Assembly (NCBI GenBank): GCA_011319805.1
Contig: SJRY01000283.1
Span: 310,001-374,000, forward strand
Length of the DNA: 64,000 nucleotides
Direction of reading: 5' to 3'
Source: Macrocybe gigantea
Taxonomy: Eukaryota > Basidiomycota > Agaricomycetes > Agaricales > Callistosporiaceae
Part shown: in pieces, positions 41,879-53,197 of the stretch
Position numbering within the stretch: position 1 is the stretch's first letter
How the letters are laid out: each line of letters opens with the position of its first letter
Notes under the pieces: generated by a model
Database searches by the model: none
Told to the model about the DNA's origin: nothing
Seen by the model: only the letters and a program-made list of their open reading frames with translations
Made by a program: the position numbers and the translations under genes

Positions 41879-44867
41879 TCAAGAGCTCCGAGGTATTGCA
41901 GGGTCCTTGGGATCAATGCGCAGGCATCTTGTCATCGAGTCTGTTACACTCTCGACGGCTTCAAGGCTCAATACGCAGCATCCTGTGTTCACAATGCATC
42001 TCTGGAACGACTTGCGAGGAAAGCGAATATCGAAGGCAGTAAACAGTTGCTTCTCTGATGCCGTTTCATCCTCCACGGACGCTTGCGGGGGACTTGGTCC
42101 AATAAGAACGACATCAGAATCAGAAGATCCTAGGGAAAAAACCATTCGGATCACAGGTACAGGATTCTTCTCATCCTTGTCGAAGAAACCAAGACCATAC
42201 GGATTGATTGCCTCAAACATGTGGCGCCTCGGTTTCGTCATTTTCCTAACGTTCTTGATCTGCAACAATATTCCGCCAACGTCTTGAGAGTGTAGTCGAT
42301 CGCCATCGTAGAGGAAGGGAATAATGATGTCGGTTCCGAGTTGATTGTCCTTACATAGAACTGCAGCGCCACGAGCAATGAGCCTCGACAGAAACTTCCG
42401 GTTCACCACCTCGTAATCATTAACCCTGATGAAGTGATTGAAGTATATCTTGCTGTTGCGGAACGTGTCCCGAATTTTCTCCTCTCATCAGGAGTCCGTT
42501 CCTTTGACGGCATAGCTTCGCAGATATCGGCATATATCTTCGCCGGAAACAGGTGCTTGAAAAATTCTAGCAGTGGGAAAGCTGCAGCATGTTTGGCAAA
42601 TGAAGCACTGTCACATGCAAGGGTAAGCAAGACAAGAGCGATGAGTTCGCCACCGTCCCCTTTTAAGCCAGGCGTTTTGAGCTCATTGAGCAAAGAATCT
42701 GGCAGACTGTAGCCAGAGCGTCGCATGCACCTGCGTGCAGCCTCGGCAAGAATGGGCTCAGACGGAGTAATAGTGACCAGGTTTTCCGAGTTCTCGTCGA
42801 CAGACAAGCAGATTCGCATGTGGTCGGAGACTTGCTGTTTCTCTTTGTAATGCGCCTCCATAGTTGTGGCATTGAATTGCAGAGCCAGCCTGACAGCCAT
42901 GCACGCTATGTACATTCAGAATCAGATCAATACACAATAGTTGAAAACTCACCTAGGTCCTTATTGGCCGTATCACTACTGCCGAGTTTATTGAGTGCAA
43001 AAGAGACGATATTGTCCCTGTCGTCTTGATTACCATATTTATAACGAGTCGCAAAGCTAGATAAAAACCAAATCAAGGCCAGCTAACCTGCGATATATTT
43101 GATGATGACATACAGAGGCCGCCCAAACTTGACCATATATTCATATTGGGACACTTCCTGAATAGTTCGAGCACCGTCTCTGAGCTTTTCCGCGAATTGG
43201 TCAAACCCTAAGTCCATGTAAGGCGGAAACATTTTCAATCGCTGTGATAGCACTCGATTGGAGCTGTCGTGTTTAACGGGAGGGGCGAAATGCTGGATAT
43301 TATTGCTCATCGTGGAGAGGAACAAAGTGAAGATAGGGAGCCCGCGCAGACGGCGTAGGACGCGACAAAGGGCAAAGAAGAGCTCCTCACTGCGATTGGA
43401 TGGCTCAGCCAAGGTGTGTGCTTCATCAAAGGACAAAATTATCAGAGGTTTGATATATATTTTGGAATCTTTCTGAGGTTTGATGAGATCGACGAACGCC
43501 CACGCAGCCGTGGTTAAATCTGGTGCATATCATATAAAGCTGAGTCATGAACAAACACCATCATGTGAACAAGACTCAACCTGGAGGAGACAATTCGTGC
43601 TTCGTATCGGGGCTTGTAGCAGCATCGGTGTCCTGTTGTGCATTACGAACCAGCTAAAACGAATTTTATCATGATATCATAAATGCAAACTGTAGCCCAG
43701 GCTTGACGAAGACTAACCTCACGGGCTCTTGCCACCACACTGCCGTAAAAATTCGTTCGCGGCTCTCCATGTTGGCGCAAACAAGCTTCAACACTCGAAC
43801 TGTTTGGCTCCGTCATAAGAGCACGAAACTGAAAAGCAATGGCCTCTTCTATAGGATGGCTTGAGGGTGAAAGCTTAGACTTGATAGTTCGTATCACGCC
43901 CGATGTTATCTCGAACAGCGCTGTTAGATAAGCCGTGTAATAGATGGCGGGATCGTCAAGTGTCGGAATATCCAACAAAAAGGTTCTTGCAGCGTCATCG
44001 GCCGGTGGGTATCCTGAAAAGGTTTTCACACACCCGATCAGATGGACGAAAGGCATTACACACCGTTCGTGCCAGCCTTTCTTAAATTGACTGGAATAAC
44101 AAGATGCGTCTTCGACAATTCGTCAACCATTCGAGATTTGCCGGTGCCCGACGATTGTACTATGGAAAGATGGAGAGAATAAGGGTCGGGAACGCCAACA
44201 AAGTTGTGGCATTGCGTGATGACTTTGAATAAACAAGAAGGTGCAGAGCCGGTGTAATGTTCGCTCCATGACTTTATCGTTGCTGTAGAAACTCATGAGT
44301 GCGAAGTCTGAGGCACGAATATGAATGTAACTACCTAACCTGCCGCCGTCTTCGTTTTTGGCGGTTGCGGATGGTCCTATGGGAGACGGATTGACGGTTT
44401 CAATGAGAGCTGCATGAAGTACCAATTCTCTGATCACCAACGCTTTCAGGTAAGACTTACGAAGTGTCCTCATCCCATCGAAATTTCCAGATAGGACGCA
44501 GGATCGGATGATTTCAACATATTCCGGGTGCATAATCAGTTCAACGCCAGCTCTGCAAGGTATTGCTGGTTCTCAGGTTAGGCGATGCCTTCAGCAATGC
44601 AACAAGACTACGACCGCCTGTCCGAAGTTAAAAGATGGGCTTTGAGCATCTTCCACGATTATCGGAGGCAGCGACGCAAGGATATTGGCATTAATATCAT
44701 GAGGCCCTTGCTATGAAGGGATACATCAACGGCAGTGAATGCGGTGAACGAGATGAACGAACATCGCTCATCTCTGTATCCCCACCGCTTTCCATCCGCG
44801 TCGTTTTCCGTTGACGTTGATGAGGAGGAGAAGCTTCAGCTTGTCGTTTCAAGGCAGAGTCAGCCAT
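41879..44867 (-). CDS. P-loop NTPase with C-terminal nuclease-like domain (Crinkler/CR-REase type)
   Basis: The start ATG at 44867 gives MADSALKRQAEASPPHQRQR, a basic/acidic disordered head. Exons at 44533 and below give a helical region (EYVEIIRSCVLSGNFDGM). The Walker A motif is IVQSSGTGKSRMVDEL at about 44150, and Walker B is PLIILSFDEAHTLAEPSN at about 43430, after an intron. A large helical middle part follows (42920-42480). The C-terminal exon has a core of the PD-(D/E)XK kind: GTDIIIPFLYDG then VGGILLQIKNVRK, fitting a D...(Q)xK pattern. This combination is known from fungal Crinkler-type proteins, often lineage-expanded, with suspected roles in conflict or intracellular effector action. 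Frame breaks lie near 42475 and 44695. Family assignment rests on motifs seen by eye; the nuclease call is tentative. Confidence 0.6.
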
Positions 44868-45465
44868 GGCGGGGAGTGCAAGGAAACTGGGATGAGACAG
44901 ATTTTGTTGGCGGACTCCATAGACACAACGAAGGTAAATCACGTGATCGAATGGGGCAGCGTCCAGAAAACAAGAAAACAAGATATGAATTCTAGTATAG
45001 TCGTGAAGAAGACGACCCGATTGCCTCATACCTCTAGGCGGCGTACCCCGTTCTATTAGTCGTGCTCAGGATTAATATCCCTATGTGGCAAAGACGCCTC
45101 CTCGACGCGCCAGTGGCACACTTCCAGCGAATCAGGGCCTCCGGTGTACTGATTCACTATAAACCATTGTGATGTTACCCCCTGCTGACCGCAAACGGGC
45201 CTGCTATTCAATCAATCCAACCACATATTTGATCACAAGTCTCGAAAAACGCACATGAACTCGACTTCGAAATTTTCCGAGCTTATTCCCGCTCACTCGC
45301 TTTTGTTTTTCCTCTTCCTTTGCATGAGAATGCGTTGGAGGAAAAAGGAATTATCGGTGTCAAGGAGGCCGTAGGAAAGCAGGGTCGCGAGATGTGAGTA
45401 GAATTAAAAATGACGGTCTTGCTAGTCATCATCTCGTCCTATAGCGGGTTAACAGCTCGCCCAAA
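44868..45465. other. Divergent intergenic region
   Basis: This separates the minus-strand NTPase gene and the plus-strand GH1 gene, and presumably contains both promoters. No repeat, RNA gene or further frame could be supported. Confidence 0.4.
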
Positions 45466-48342
45466 ATGATGGCGAACTATTGGACTTACTCGTCCGTTCT
45501 TTGTATCGTTGCCTTGCTGTTAACAGGGCTCCAATCTAGTGCCAATGCACAGAGCATCCCCGACAGTCCGCTCCCCCAAGCGACGAATGCCGCTGCTGCA
45601 AGCTCGTCCCAACCATTTCATCCTTCCTCGGTCACTCCAACACCTGTCAGCTTTCCTCCTGTTGGATCCGTTCCTCAGGACTTTTCACCTGCTGGTCTCG
45701 AAAGGTTATGGGAGATCGTGAGTGTTTAATCCGTCTATCTCTGCTGCGAATCTTTGACCATGATTCGCTTTAGGTAGGACCCGTTGAGCCCCCGCCTATA
45801 ACCACGACACCAACGCCGAGTCTTCCAGTCGTCTTACCTTCGTCGCCTCCGCCACTTTACCCCTCGTGGTTCGCGCCTTCGCCGAAGAACGTTCTTCCGT
45901 CATTGAAGCTTCCAAAAGGCTTCAAATTTGGCGTCGCGACTGCCTCTTACCAAGTCGAAGGCGCGGTGAAGGATGAAGGAAAAGGGCCTACTATGTGGGA
46001 TTGGAATTCAAGACAGATAGGCGGTGTTATCGACGGGACCACCGGTCTGTCTTTCCATTCTCAATCTCCAGCATGCACTTACCGACCGCTTGTCGACCAG
46101 GCGATATCGTCGATCTTCACTATTTCCTGTATAAGGAAGACGTTGCGCGCGTTGCGGCTCTCGGATTGAATGCCCATTCGTTTTCGTAAGCGATGTGGAT
46201 CTGTACTATCTCATTACATGTGTGACCGATGGTGCTCGAAGGATATCCTGGGCGAGAATATTTCCCTTTGGCACCGCCGACTCGCCCGTGAACCAAGCTG
46301 GATTAGATCACTATTCTGACCGTTCGTGCATTCAGCAATCCTCAACCACTCATGCAGGCCCATTGAAAAGTTGCAGTTATCGATTATCACATTAAGCAAG
46401 GCGTTGAGCCCGTCGTGACCCTTTGTAAGTCGATCCTCACCGTCAACCCATTTCTCGTGTCCTACCTACGTTGCATAGTCCATTGGGACACTCCGTTGGC
46501 TTTGCAAGCGTATTATGGTGGCTTCACTTCTGGAAAGATCGTCGACGACTTCGTTCAGTAAGGTTCTCACATTATTTACATTCTAGTCTGACTGATTTTT
46601 TCAAGCTACGCCAAGACAGTGTTCAAAGCGTACAACGGCAGAGTCAAAACATGGTATGAGCCTTATATCCCTAACTTTCCCATTCGAATTCAAATTTCTC
46701 TCGGGTGAAGGTATACATTCAATGAACCCAGAGTGTATTGCAGCCAGGTTGCAAGCTATCCGTTCAGTTGGGTTTCTGACATCGTGATTGGAGACGACCT
46801 TACTTATCTATCCTTACCTATCAGACATCTCTCTCGCTGCCGGCCGTAAATGCGTCCACCGCACCGTATCAATGTTCCTATAACCTTCGTATGTCACAGT
46901 GCATCCTCTCTTGACAGAAACGGAGATTCAACGCACCGCTCGTACGTTAGTCAAAGCCCATGCTGGAGCCGTGAAAGGTATTGGCAATCATATTCTTTCA
47001 CAGGATCTGTTAGCATTCATGACCGGTTTGTAGCCTTTCGGGAGATGAAGATTCAGGGAGAAATCGCATTCAAGAACGATGACTTCGTGTGCGAGATGTT
47101 TCTCTGGCAGGCGGATTGAAGAGCGTGAATGCTGACTTGGGGACAATTCACCCGTCGCAGTGGTCCGCCCTGGCGCAGCAATAACACGGACGATGTCATC
47201 GCAGTTGAACGCCATGCTGCGTTCCGCATTGGAGTATTTTCGGATCCAGTCTACAAGACGGGAGACTGGCCTCAGATCATGAAAGACACCTTGCCACCGT
47301 CTTACCTCCCCAGATTCACAGAACAAGAAAAGAAAGATCGGGAGACTGGCCTCAGATCATGAAAGACACCTTGCCACCGTCTTACCTCCCCAGATTCACA
47401 GAACAAGAAAAGAAAGATCTGCTGGGTAAGCGCTTTCTTATCCGTATGTATCCGCAGCGCGTAGTGACACTCGAAAGGCACGGCTGATTTTTATGCCATC
47501 GATGCTTATCGCACGCAGTGGATTTCCGCTCCCCTGGATGATGGCAGCATTTCGGGCTGTGTGCACAACACTTCGCACCCGCTATGGCCGGAATGCCACA
47601 ACGTTGTTCTCTTCGACACAAACGGATGGGCCGCCGGACCTTCTCCCGACCCTCTCAGTGAATCATGGCTGCAAGCCACGCCGAACTTTTTGAGGGATTC
47701 GTTGAAGGAGCTGGTGAAAAGATGGGGATCAAAGAAGATGGTGAATTTTTTCCGCGTCTGTTTTGATTATGCCGATCTGATTTGCCAACGTGGCGTTGTC
47801 AATAGTATATCTCTGAGTTCGGATTCGTGGAGCCTTTTGAAGAACAGAAGACAGAAATGTTCCGAATCACAGAAGACGTCACTAGGACAAGTGGGTCTGG
47901 ACTGGTCTTTCTCCAGGGCTGTGAACTGAGGTTGCCGTCCCAGATTATTTCATGACGTATTTGGGTGAAATCCTTCTTGCAATCCATGAGGATAAGATAC
48001 CCATCGCGGGGATTTTCGCTTGGGGTCAGTTACCATTTTCATTGCTTCGCTCGGCTGATTGTGAAGGATTACAGCCATGATCGACAACGCAGAGTGGAAC
48101 AGCGGACTTAGTGCCAAGTAAGTTTATATTGGATATACGCTGTTCTCTTCACCTATTACACTCGCTGCTGTTGTCACAGGTTCGGGATACAACACGTGAA
48201 TTATACAACTCTGGAAAGATCGTACAAACGTTCCGCTATGGCTTTGTGTGAGTCACAGTCGTTATTCGTCTGGATGCTTACTGAGCACTGACATCATTGT
48301 GTGCCTTAAGCCGAGTTCTACAAAGCACATGCTCAGAAGTAG
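45466..48342 (+). CDS. Secreted glycoside hydrolase family 1 (beta-glucosidase-like)
   Basis: The ATG at 45466 opens a signal peptide (VLCIVALLLTGLQSSANAQS) and a Ser/Pro/Thr-rich linker. An intron (45718-45773) leads to the GH1 barrel: FKFGVATASYQVEGAVKDEG (about 45930), SWARIFPFG (about 46245), HWDTPLALQAYYGGF (about 46490), the acid/base motif YTFNEP (about 46715), LLGTADFYAIDAY, and the nucleophile segment ISEFGFVEPFEEQ (about 47810). C-terminal strings include IAGIFAWAMIDNAEWNSG. Retaining hydrolysis with two glutamates is expected, with beta-glucosides as likely substrates. An intron at about 47089-47156 joins NDDFV to GPPWRSNNT. An exact 80-bp tandem duplication (47259-47418) breaks the frame in the middle of a coding exon. 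Other joins also need small corrections. The gene may be a pseudogene or misassembled. Confidence 0.8.
47259..47418. repeat. Perfect 80-bp tandem duplication inside the GH1 gene
   Basis: Bases 47259-47338 (CGGGAGACTGG...AAGAAAGAT) are repeated without a mismatch at 47339-47418. The unit is coding sequence (TGDWPQIMKDTLPPSYLPRF). Eighty is not a multiple of three, so the second copy shifts the frame. It is either a very recent mutation or an assembly artefact. Confidence 0.95.
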
Positions 48343-48850
48343 ACTAAGGATAGGCGCCTTCATGTAGGGCAACAGATCTGTGTGGATATATGCTGCGGAA
48401 ATGATGGACATTCCGTCCGAAGCTGAAAATCCATACGATGAAGTGTCATCACCAGATAACTTGTTTTGCAAGGAAGTATTGAGAACGGACTGTTTTGACA
48501 CGAGATACTACTTTATCTTGAGTTGATGTATCCGGTTTTCGCAAGCTGGCCCCGCTCCACTTCCCCTTGATTCTGTCCCGTTTTTCTGTTTCAGTGAGGT
48601 CATAAACCCGAAAAGACAGTCATCTGTATTGATCCCGGCGTAAAATTCTGGAGTGGGACACACCCTAGATATGAGTGGTGAATGTTCTATAAAAGCCATC
48701 TGTCAGTGTAAGCATTACGACACACCGTTATTGTAGCTGACCTGTTATAAGCTCCCCGTCGTCCGTGTCAAACTGATCAACTTTCGTTCAATTATCGCTT
48801 ATCGCTATCATTCACGACACTCAATCAACAAGTGAAGCTTCTCGGACTTC
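48343..48850. other. Intergenic stretch
   Basis: No supported gene. Short frames on both strands lack motifs. The stretch separates the GH1 gene from the SDR gene, which share an orientation. Confidence 0.4.
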
Positions 48851-50350
48851 ATGTCGTCCCAGGTCTGGCTTATTACAGGCAAGTGACGAAACGGGTCTTC
48901 CTTCGTTCTAATTTCAACTTCGCCCATCACCCGTGATAATCCAAAACGCGGCCCATTTTTTTTTTTGATTTCATTATTATAACTATTGTCGCCGAGGCAT
49001 TTGGACGCATTAGTTTGCTGTTTGCCAGTTTTCGGGTGATTTCCTCGTTGCCATTTTCGTTCCATTCACTCGCAAAACTTGAACCTCGGGTCCAACCCAG
49101 ACTCAAAAGTTTTGCCCAAGCGTCCCGCTGTTCCTCTGACATACCAGTTTCGACCTTTCTAGGAACTTCCTGTGGCTTTGGGCGCCGTTTAGCAAAGTCG
49201 GCTCTCGCGCGAGGCGATCGGGTCATCGCCACTGGTCGGACGGCGAAGCGCTTGGAGGAAATCGTCCAAGAATGTGATCCCCAATTTCGAGCCAATCTCC
49301 GGACCCTGGAACTAGACGTCACGGAAGGGGAAGCTTCTCTGAAAGAGAAGGCGAGCAAAGCCGCAGAGATGTGGGGTCGTATCGATGTTTTGGTCAACAA
49401 CGCAGGTGAACGGCAAGCTTGAGCTTGGTCTTCGCTCGCCCTTTCTGACTCGAGCGCTTCCTGGATGCTGTTCGTAGGTGTTGGCTATCCGGGTCTCCTG
49501 GAAGAGGGAGGGTTAGCGCTTTGCCCCTTTGGTACATGATTGAACTGGTCTATTAAGCTCAACTGCTTAGATCCGCGCTTCTACGCAAGCAATTTGAAAC
49601 AAATGTCTTTGGACTGATGGACGTTACGACAGCGTTCCTTCCATATTTGCGCGCCAGTGGACGGGGCACGTTAGTGGTCATTGGCAGTCGGTCTTCGTGG
49701 AAAACTGAGCTGCTGGTACGCATATCTCCCATCACGAGTCCTGTCTAATGAGTTGAATGCCTTCTGACACCATGTGTTGCGCGATTTAGGGTATTGGTAA
49801 CAATCCAAATTTGCTCAATGAAAGCAGGACTCTATCATTTATCTCATGACTTTTCCCCTATCCCATAAATCAGGTCCATATGCTGCTTCGAAAGCCGCCG
49901 TCCATGGTGAGTTCTCGTCACGCTTCATGCACTGTGGAAGATTTGTGATGCATCTACACTTTTGTTCTAGCCCTGACAGAAACGCTATCTGTCGAATTAG
50001 CGCCCTTCAATATCCGTGTTCTTCTAGTTGCACCGGGCGCTTTTAGAACTGAAGGCATCTATAGACAAGACTATTTCACACAAAATCCGCTTCCAGTTTA
50101 CGATCAAGTTCGTGAAACGAGCGTCAAGAGGTTTGCAACTGTGCCGGGTAGCGAGAAGGGCGATCCGGATAAGGCCATGGAAGCTGTAGTGGACGTGGTC
50201 CGAGGTGAAGGCGTGGCGAAGGGAAGACCATGGCCGAAATACCTCATACTGGGTGAAGACGCTGGCAGGGACGTGCAAGCGAAGTACACAGAGGTTTTGT
50301 CAGCTTTAGAAGAGTGGAAGGACGTCACAAACGGTGTGAGCTTTGACTAA
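48851..50350 (+). CDS. Short-chain dehydrogenase/reductase (classical SDR)
   Basis: Exon 1 (48851-48878) encodes MSSQVWLITG and ends at a GC donor (GCAAGT). A long 284-bp intron ends at 49162. Exon 2 continues the nucleotide-binding motif as TSCGFGRRLAKSALARGD, with LELDVTEGE and LVNNAG. Later exons give FETNVFGLMDVTTAF, the serine strand VVIGSRSSWKTELL and, through a 7-base microexon (49790-49796), GIGPYAASKAAVH with the catalytic YxxxK. LSVELAPFNIRVLLVAPGAF (about 50000) completes the fold, and the stop is at 50350. The TGxxxGxG, NNAG, Ser and YxxxK residues are all present, so an active NAD(P)-dependent oxidoreductase is expected. It is close to the clade of fungal retinol-dehydrogenase-like SDRs. 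The substrate is unknown; a P450 gene follows 530 bp downstream. Confidence 0.88.
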
Positions 50351-50882
50351 ATTAATGGGCGCGATATCTTGGATTCATGAACTCTGCTGGTACGCAACGT
50401 CTTCTCTTCATTCTCGATCTGAAATGACTTGGGATCCCCTTGCAGCTACAATCTAGACTCGTTTACAAGACATCTGGATTAGATCGATTCTTCAAATTCA
50501 GAGTTACTTTGTCTGATACGTGTTCCGGACCTTCCTCACAGTTACGCTCCTTGAAGAGCGACTAGAAGGGACATCAGCTGTTTCAATCACAGTCTCTCTG
50601 TTCTGTCACAACAATACATCCTCGTGGACGTATATGCATGGCTCGCTTAGTCTTCTTCGCTTCAGATTTTTTTCCCCGGTCAGGCCATCACTCCCGCGTT
50701 CATACAACGGGAGAGACCTGCTGAGGCGATTTAAACCCATGAGGCAACGCTTGCCATAAAAGAAGCGATGAGTTCTTCCTCTCTCTCTGATAAGCCTCGC
50801 CGAAATTTACTTTGACTTCACCTACCAGGGCGACCTGGTTGGAACTTGCTTAAAACCGACAGTAATTGTGGTCGTCACCACT
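50351..50882. other. Intergenic stretch
   Basis: No gene is supported. The frame at 50520-50759 has no recognisable features. It probably holds the promoter of the P450 gene. Confidence 0.4.
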
Positions 50883-52995
50883 ATGATCGCCGCCATCCTC
50901 GCCTTGGCCATTTGCGTCTGCGTCCTGCTCCAGTTGCGCCATGAGCGTTCTACGACCCTTGTAAATCATCCTTACCATCTGATGATGCCGACTGACAGTT
51001 GCTCATCGTTTTCCAAACTAAGCATAGGATCCCTTCCATTGGTCATCAGGGTTTCTTCGCCTCCTACATCAGCGCATTGCGGTTTTTGAGGGAAGGGGAT
51101 CTTGTCATTCGAGAAGGATACAAACGAGTGAGTGCGTTTCCAGATAGGATCGTTATGTGGTTAGTGGATGAATTGACGCTGAACGCAGTACAAAAATGGC
51201 ACTTTCAAAATACCTCTGATGGATAGATGGGTAGTAATCGTCACGGGTGACCGGCTGGTCGAAAATCTGCGAACTGCGCCAGAAGAAGAGCTGTCAATGT
51301 GGGAAGCCATGGAAGACGTACATTCAACCTTTCTTCTACCGATCCCCTGGACGACCTGAGCTAAACTTTACGTATGCGTAGCTTCTCCAAATCCGATATA
51401 CACTGGGTCCCCGAGTCCGCGACAACATGTCTCCGATTCGTCACGGCCTCAACCGTAACCTTGATAATTTGCTGCCAGACATTTTGGATGAAATCGCTTG
51501 CGTCGTTCAGGATTTGATTGGCAGAAAGGTGAACGGGCAAGGTGTGTTTCCTGGTCAATTTCTTTCTCCTTTCCCCGATCTCTTGTCACCATTGCCAGAC
51601 TGGGTCGGCATTCCAGGTCTCGATACATGCACGCAAATCGCTACTCGTGTTGCAAGTCGTGCCTTCATTGGTCTGCCCGTGTGTATGAATGGTTTTTCTC
51701 TTTTTTTTCGCATTTTCCTGTGACAGAATCTAGGCAGAAACAAAGAATATCTCAAGCTGAATGTCGAATTCGCAAACACTGTCATGACAGGTGCCGGCTT
51801 GATCAACTTGTTTCCGCAGTCTTTGAAACCGTATGTGGAGAGATTGGCATGGCGGTGATGACCATATGATGTGATCGGCGAGTCTTGCCTAGGTTCGCTG
51901 GCATGCTCTACAGCAGAGTCACCGACCAGCAGAACGTAATGATGCGATTGATTGGGCCGGAAATCGAGGAGAGAAAGAGGAAAATGCAAGGGCTTAGCGC
52001 CAACTACCCTGGCAAGCCGGTGTGTTCTGAGTCCGTTCAGGCCTCGTTCTAAATTCAGCTTTACCTCAGAACGACATGTTGACATGGTTGATGGAGTACC
52101 CAACGGAAGGATCCGATGACAGCACAAAAGCGTTGGCACTTCGCATGCTTCATTGAATTTCATGTCCATTCAATCTACCTCCATGGTGAGCCACCCGTTT
52201 TGTCGTCCTTTGACGCAAGTTCAGTGCATTCGTCTTTCTTTGAAACAATTGTCAGTTCTTCACCCACGCAATCTACTATCTAGCGAGTCAGCCGAAGTAC
52301 GCTACCGTGCTGCGAGAAGAGATTGAGATACATCTGGGGCCGTTCGAAGACAGCCACCGCTGGACGGGGGAAGACATCGAGCGCTGTGAAAAGCTGGACA
52401 GTTTCTTGAAGGAAACGTTCCGCCTCAGTGGCATCGGTTCATGTGAGTTGGTTTCCTTTGTTGCACATTCACGGCCTCCTGATAAAGTTCACGATTCGAA
52501 AGTGGGCCTTCCGCGGAAGGCGCTTGTGCCGTATACTTTGGCAGATGGAACACTGATTCCGCCAGGTACGATCCTCAGTGCGGCACCGCTTGCAACGCAC
52601 CTCGATGATGAGCGGTACGAAAATGCGGAACGATTTGACGGGCTACGGTTCGCAATCTGAGGAAGCAAAGTCGAGAGTGTGATGATAATGGGAACGAAGA
52701 TGCGAAATATCGTCTGACGAGCGCAGGTCCCTCGTATCTTACGTTTGGAGGTGGTAAGCACCTTTGGTAAGCACTGCTGTTTCCCGGTTCGAAGAAACGC
52801 GTCTGACGGTTTGTCTTCTCCATTCCAGTCCTGGACGTCTTTGGTTCTCTTCAGCTCAAATGCATGATGATCTACCTCCTGACTTTCTACGATTTGAAAA
52901 CCTCGCCGGAAGGCGTTCGGCCCCAGGACGAATGGTTTGGCTCGGTGTGCATGCCAGCGAGACGCGAAAAGGTTTATTTCAGGTGCAGGCAATGA
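50883..52995 (+). CDS. Cytochrome P450 monooxygenase
   Basis: The ATG at 50883 begins an N-terminal membrane anchor (MIAAILALAICVCVLLQL). Intron 1 (GTAAAT, from about 50961) leads to HRIPSIGHQGFFASY. Further landmarks are HGLNRNLDNLLPDILDEI (about 51440), an I-helix of the STSM...FFTHAIYYLASQP type instead of AGxDT (about 52170-52290), the K-helix ExxR in LKETFRLSG (about 52413), the LVPYTLADGTLIPPGT turn (about 52520), and the heme loop TFGGGKHL-CPGR (about 52745-52837). The heme-ligand cysteine codon is split by an intron. The C-terminus (LKCMMIYLLTFYDLKTSPEG) ends at 52995. Enzymes of this kind oxidise lipophilic substrates at the ER using P450 reductase. Frames shift by a base near 52152 and 52840. 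The atypical I-helix occurs in several fungal CYP families. Confidence 0.88.
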
Positions 52996-53197
52996 GGAAT
53001 GCACCGTAGCTTTTCGGATGGCGCCCACGGAAAAGGAATTTATGATCATTTAGTCTCTATGCGTGCTAGACGGATCTACTCTCGGGTATAGGTGTCGAGT
53101 AGGGAGGCACCCCACTTATAAACTATCTAGACTTTTTGATTTTTCCACATATCTTCGTGTTCCTTTTCCTCTCTCAACCCACCACTAGCAGAATGAT

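Noticed and set aside
50520..50759. 79-codon plus frame upstream of the P450
   Set aside because: No motif, no ATG context of note, and it lies where a promoter is expected.
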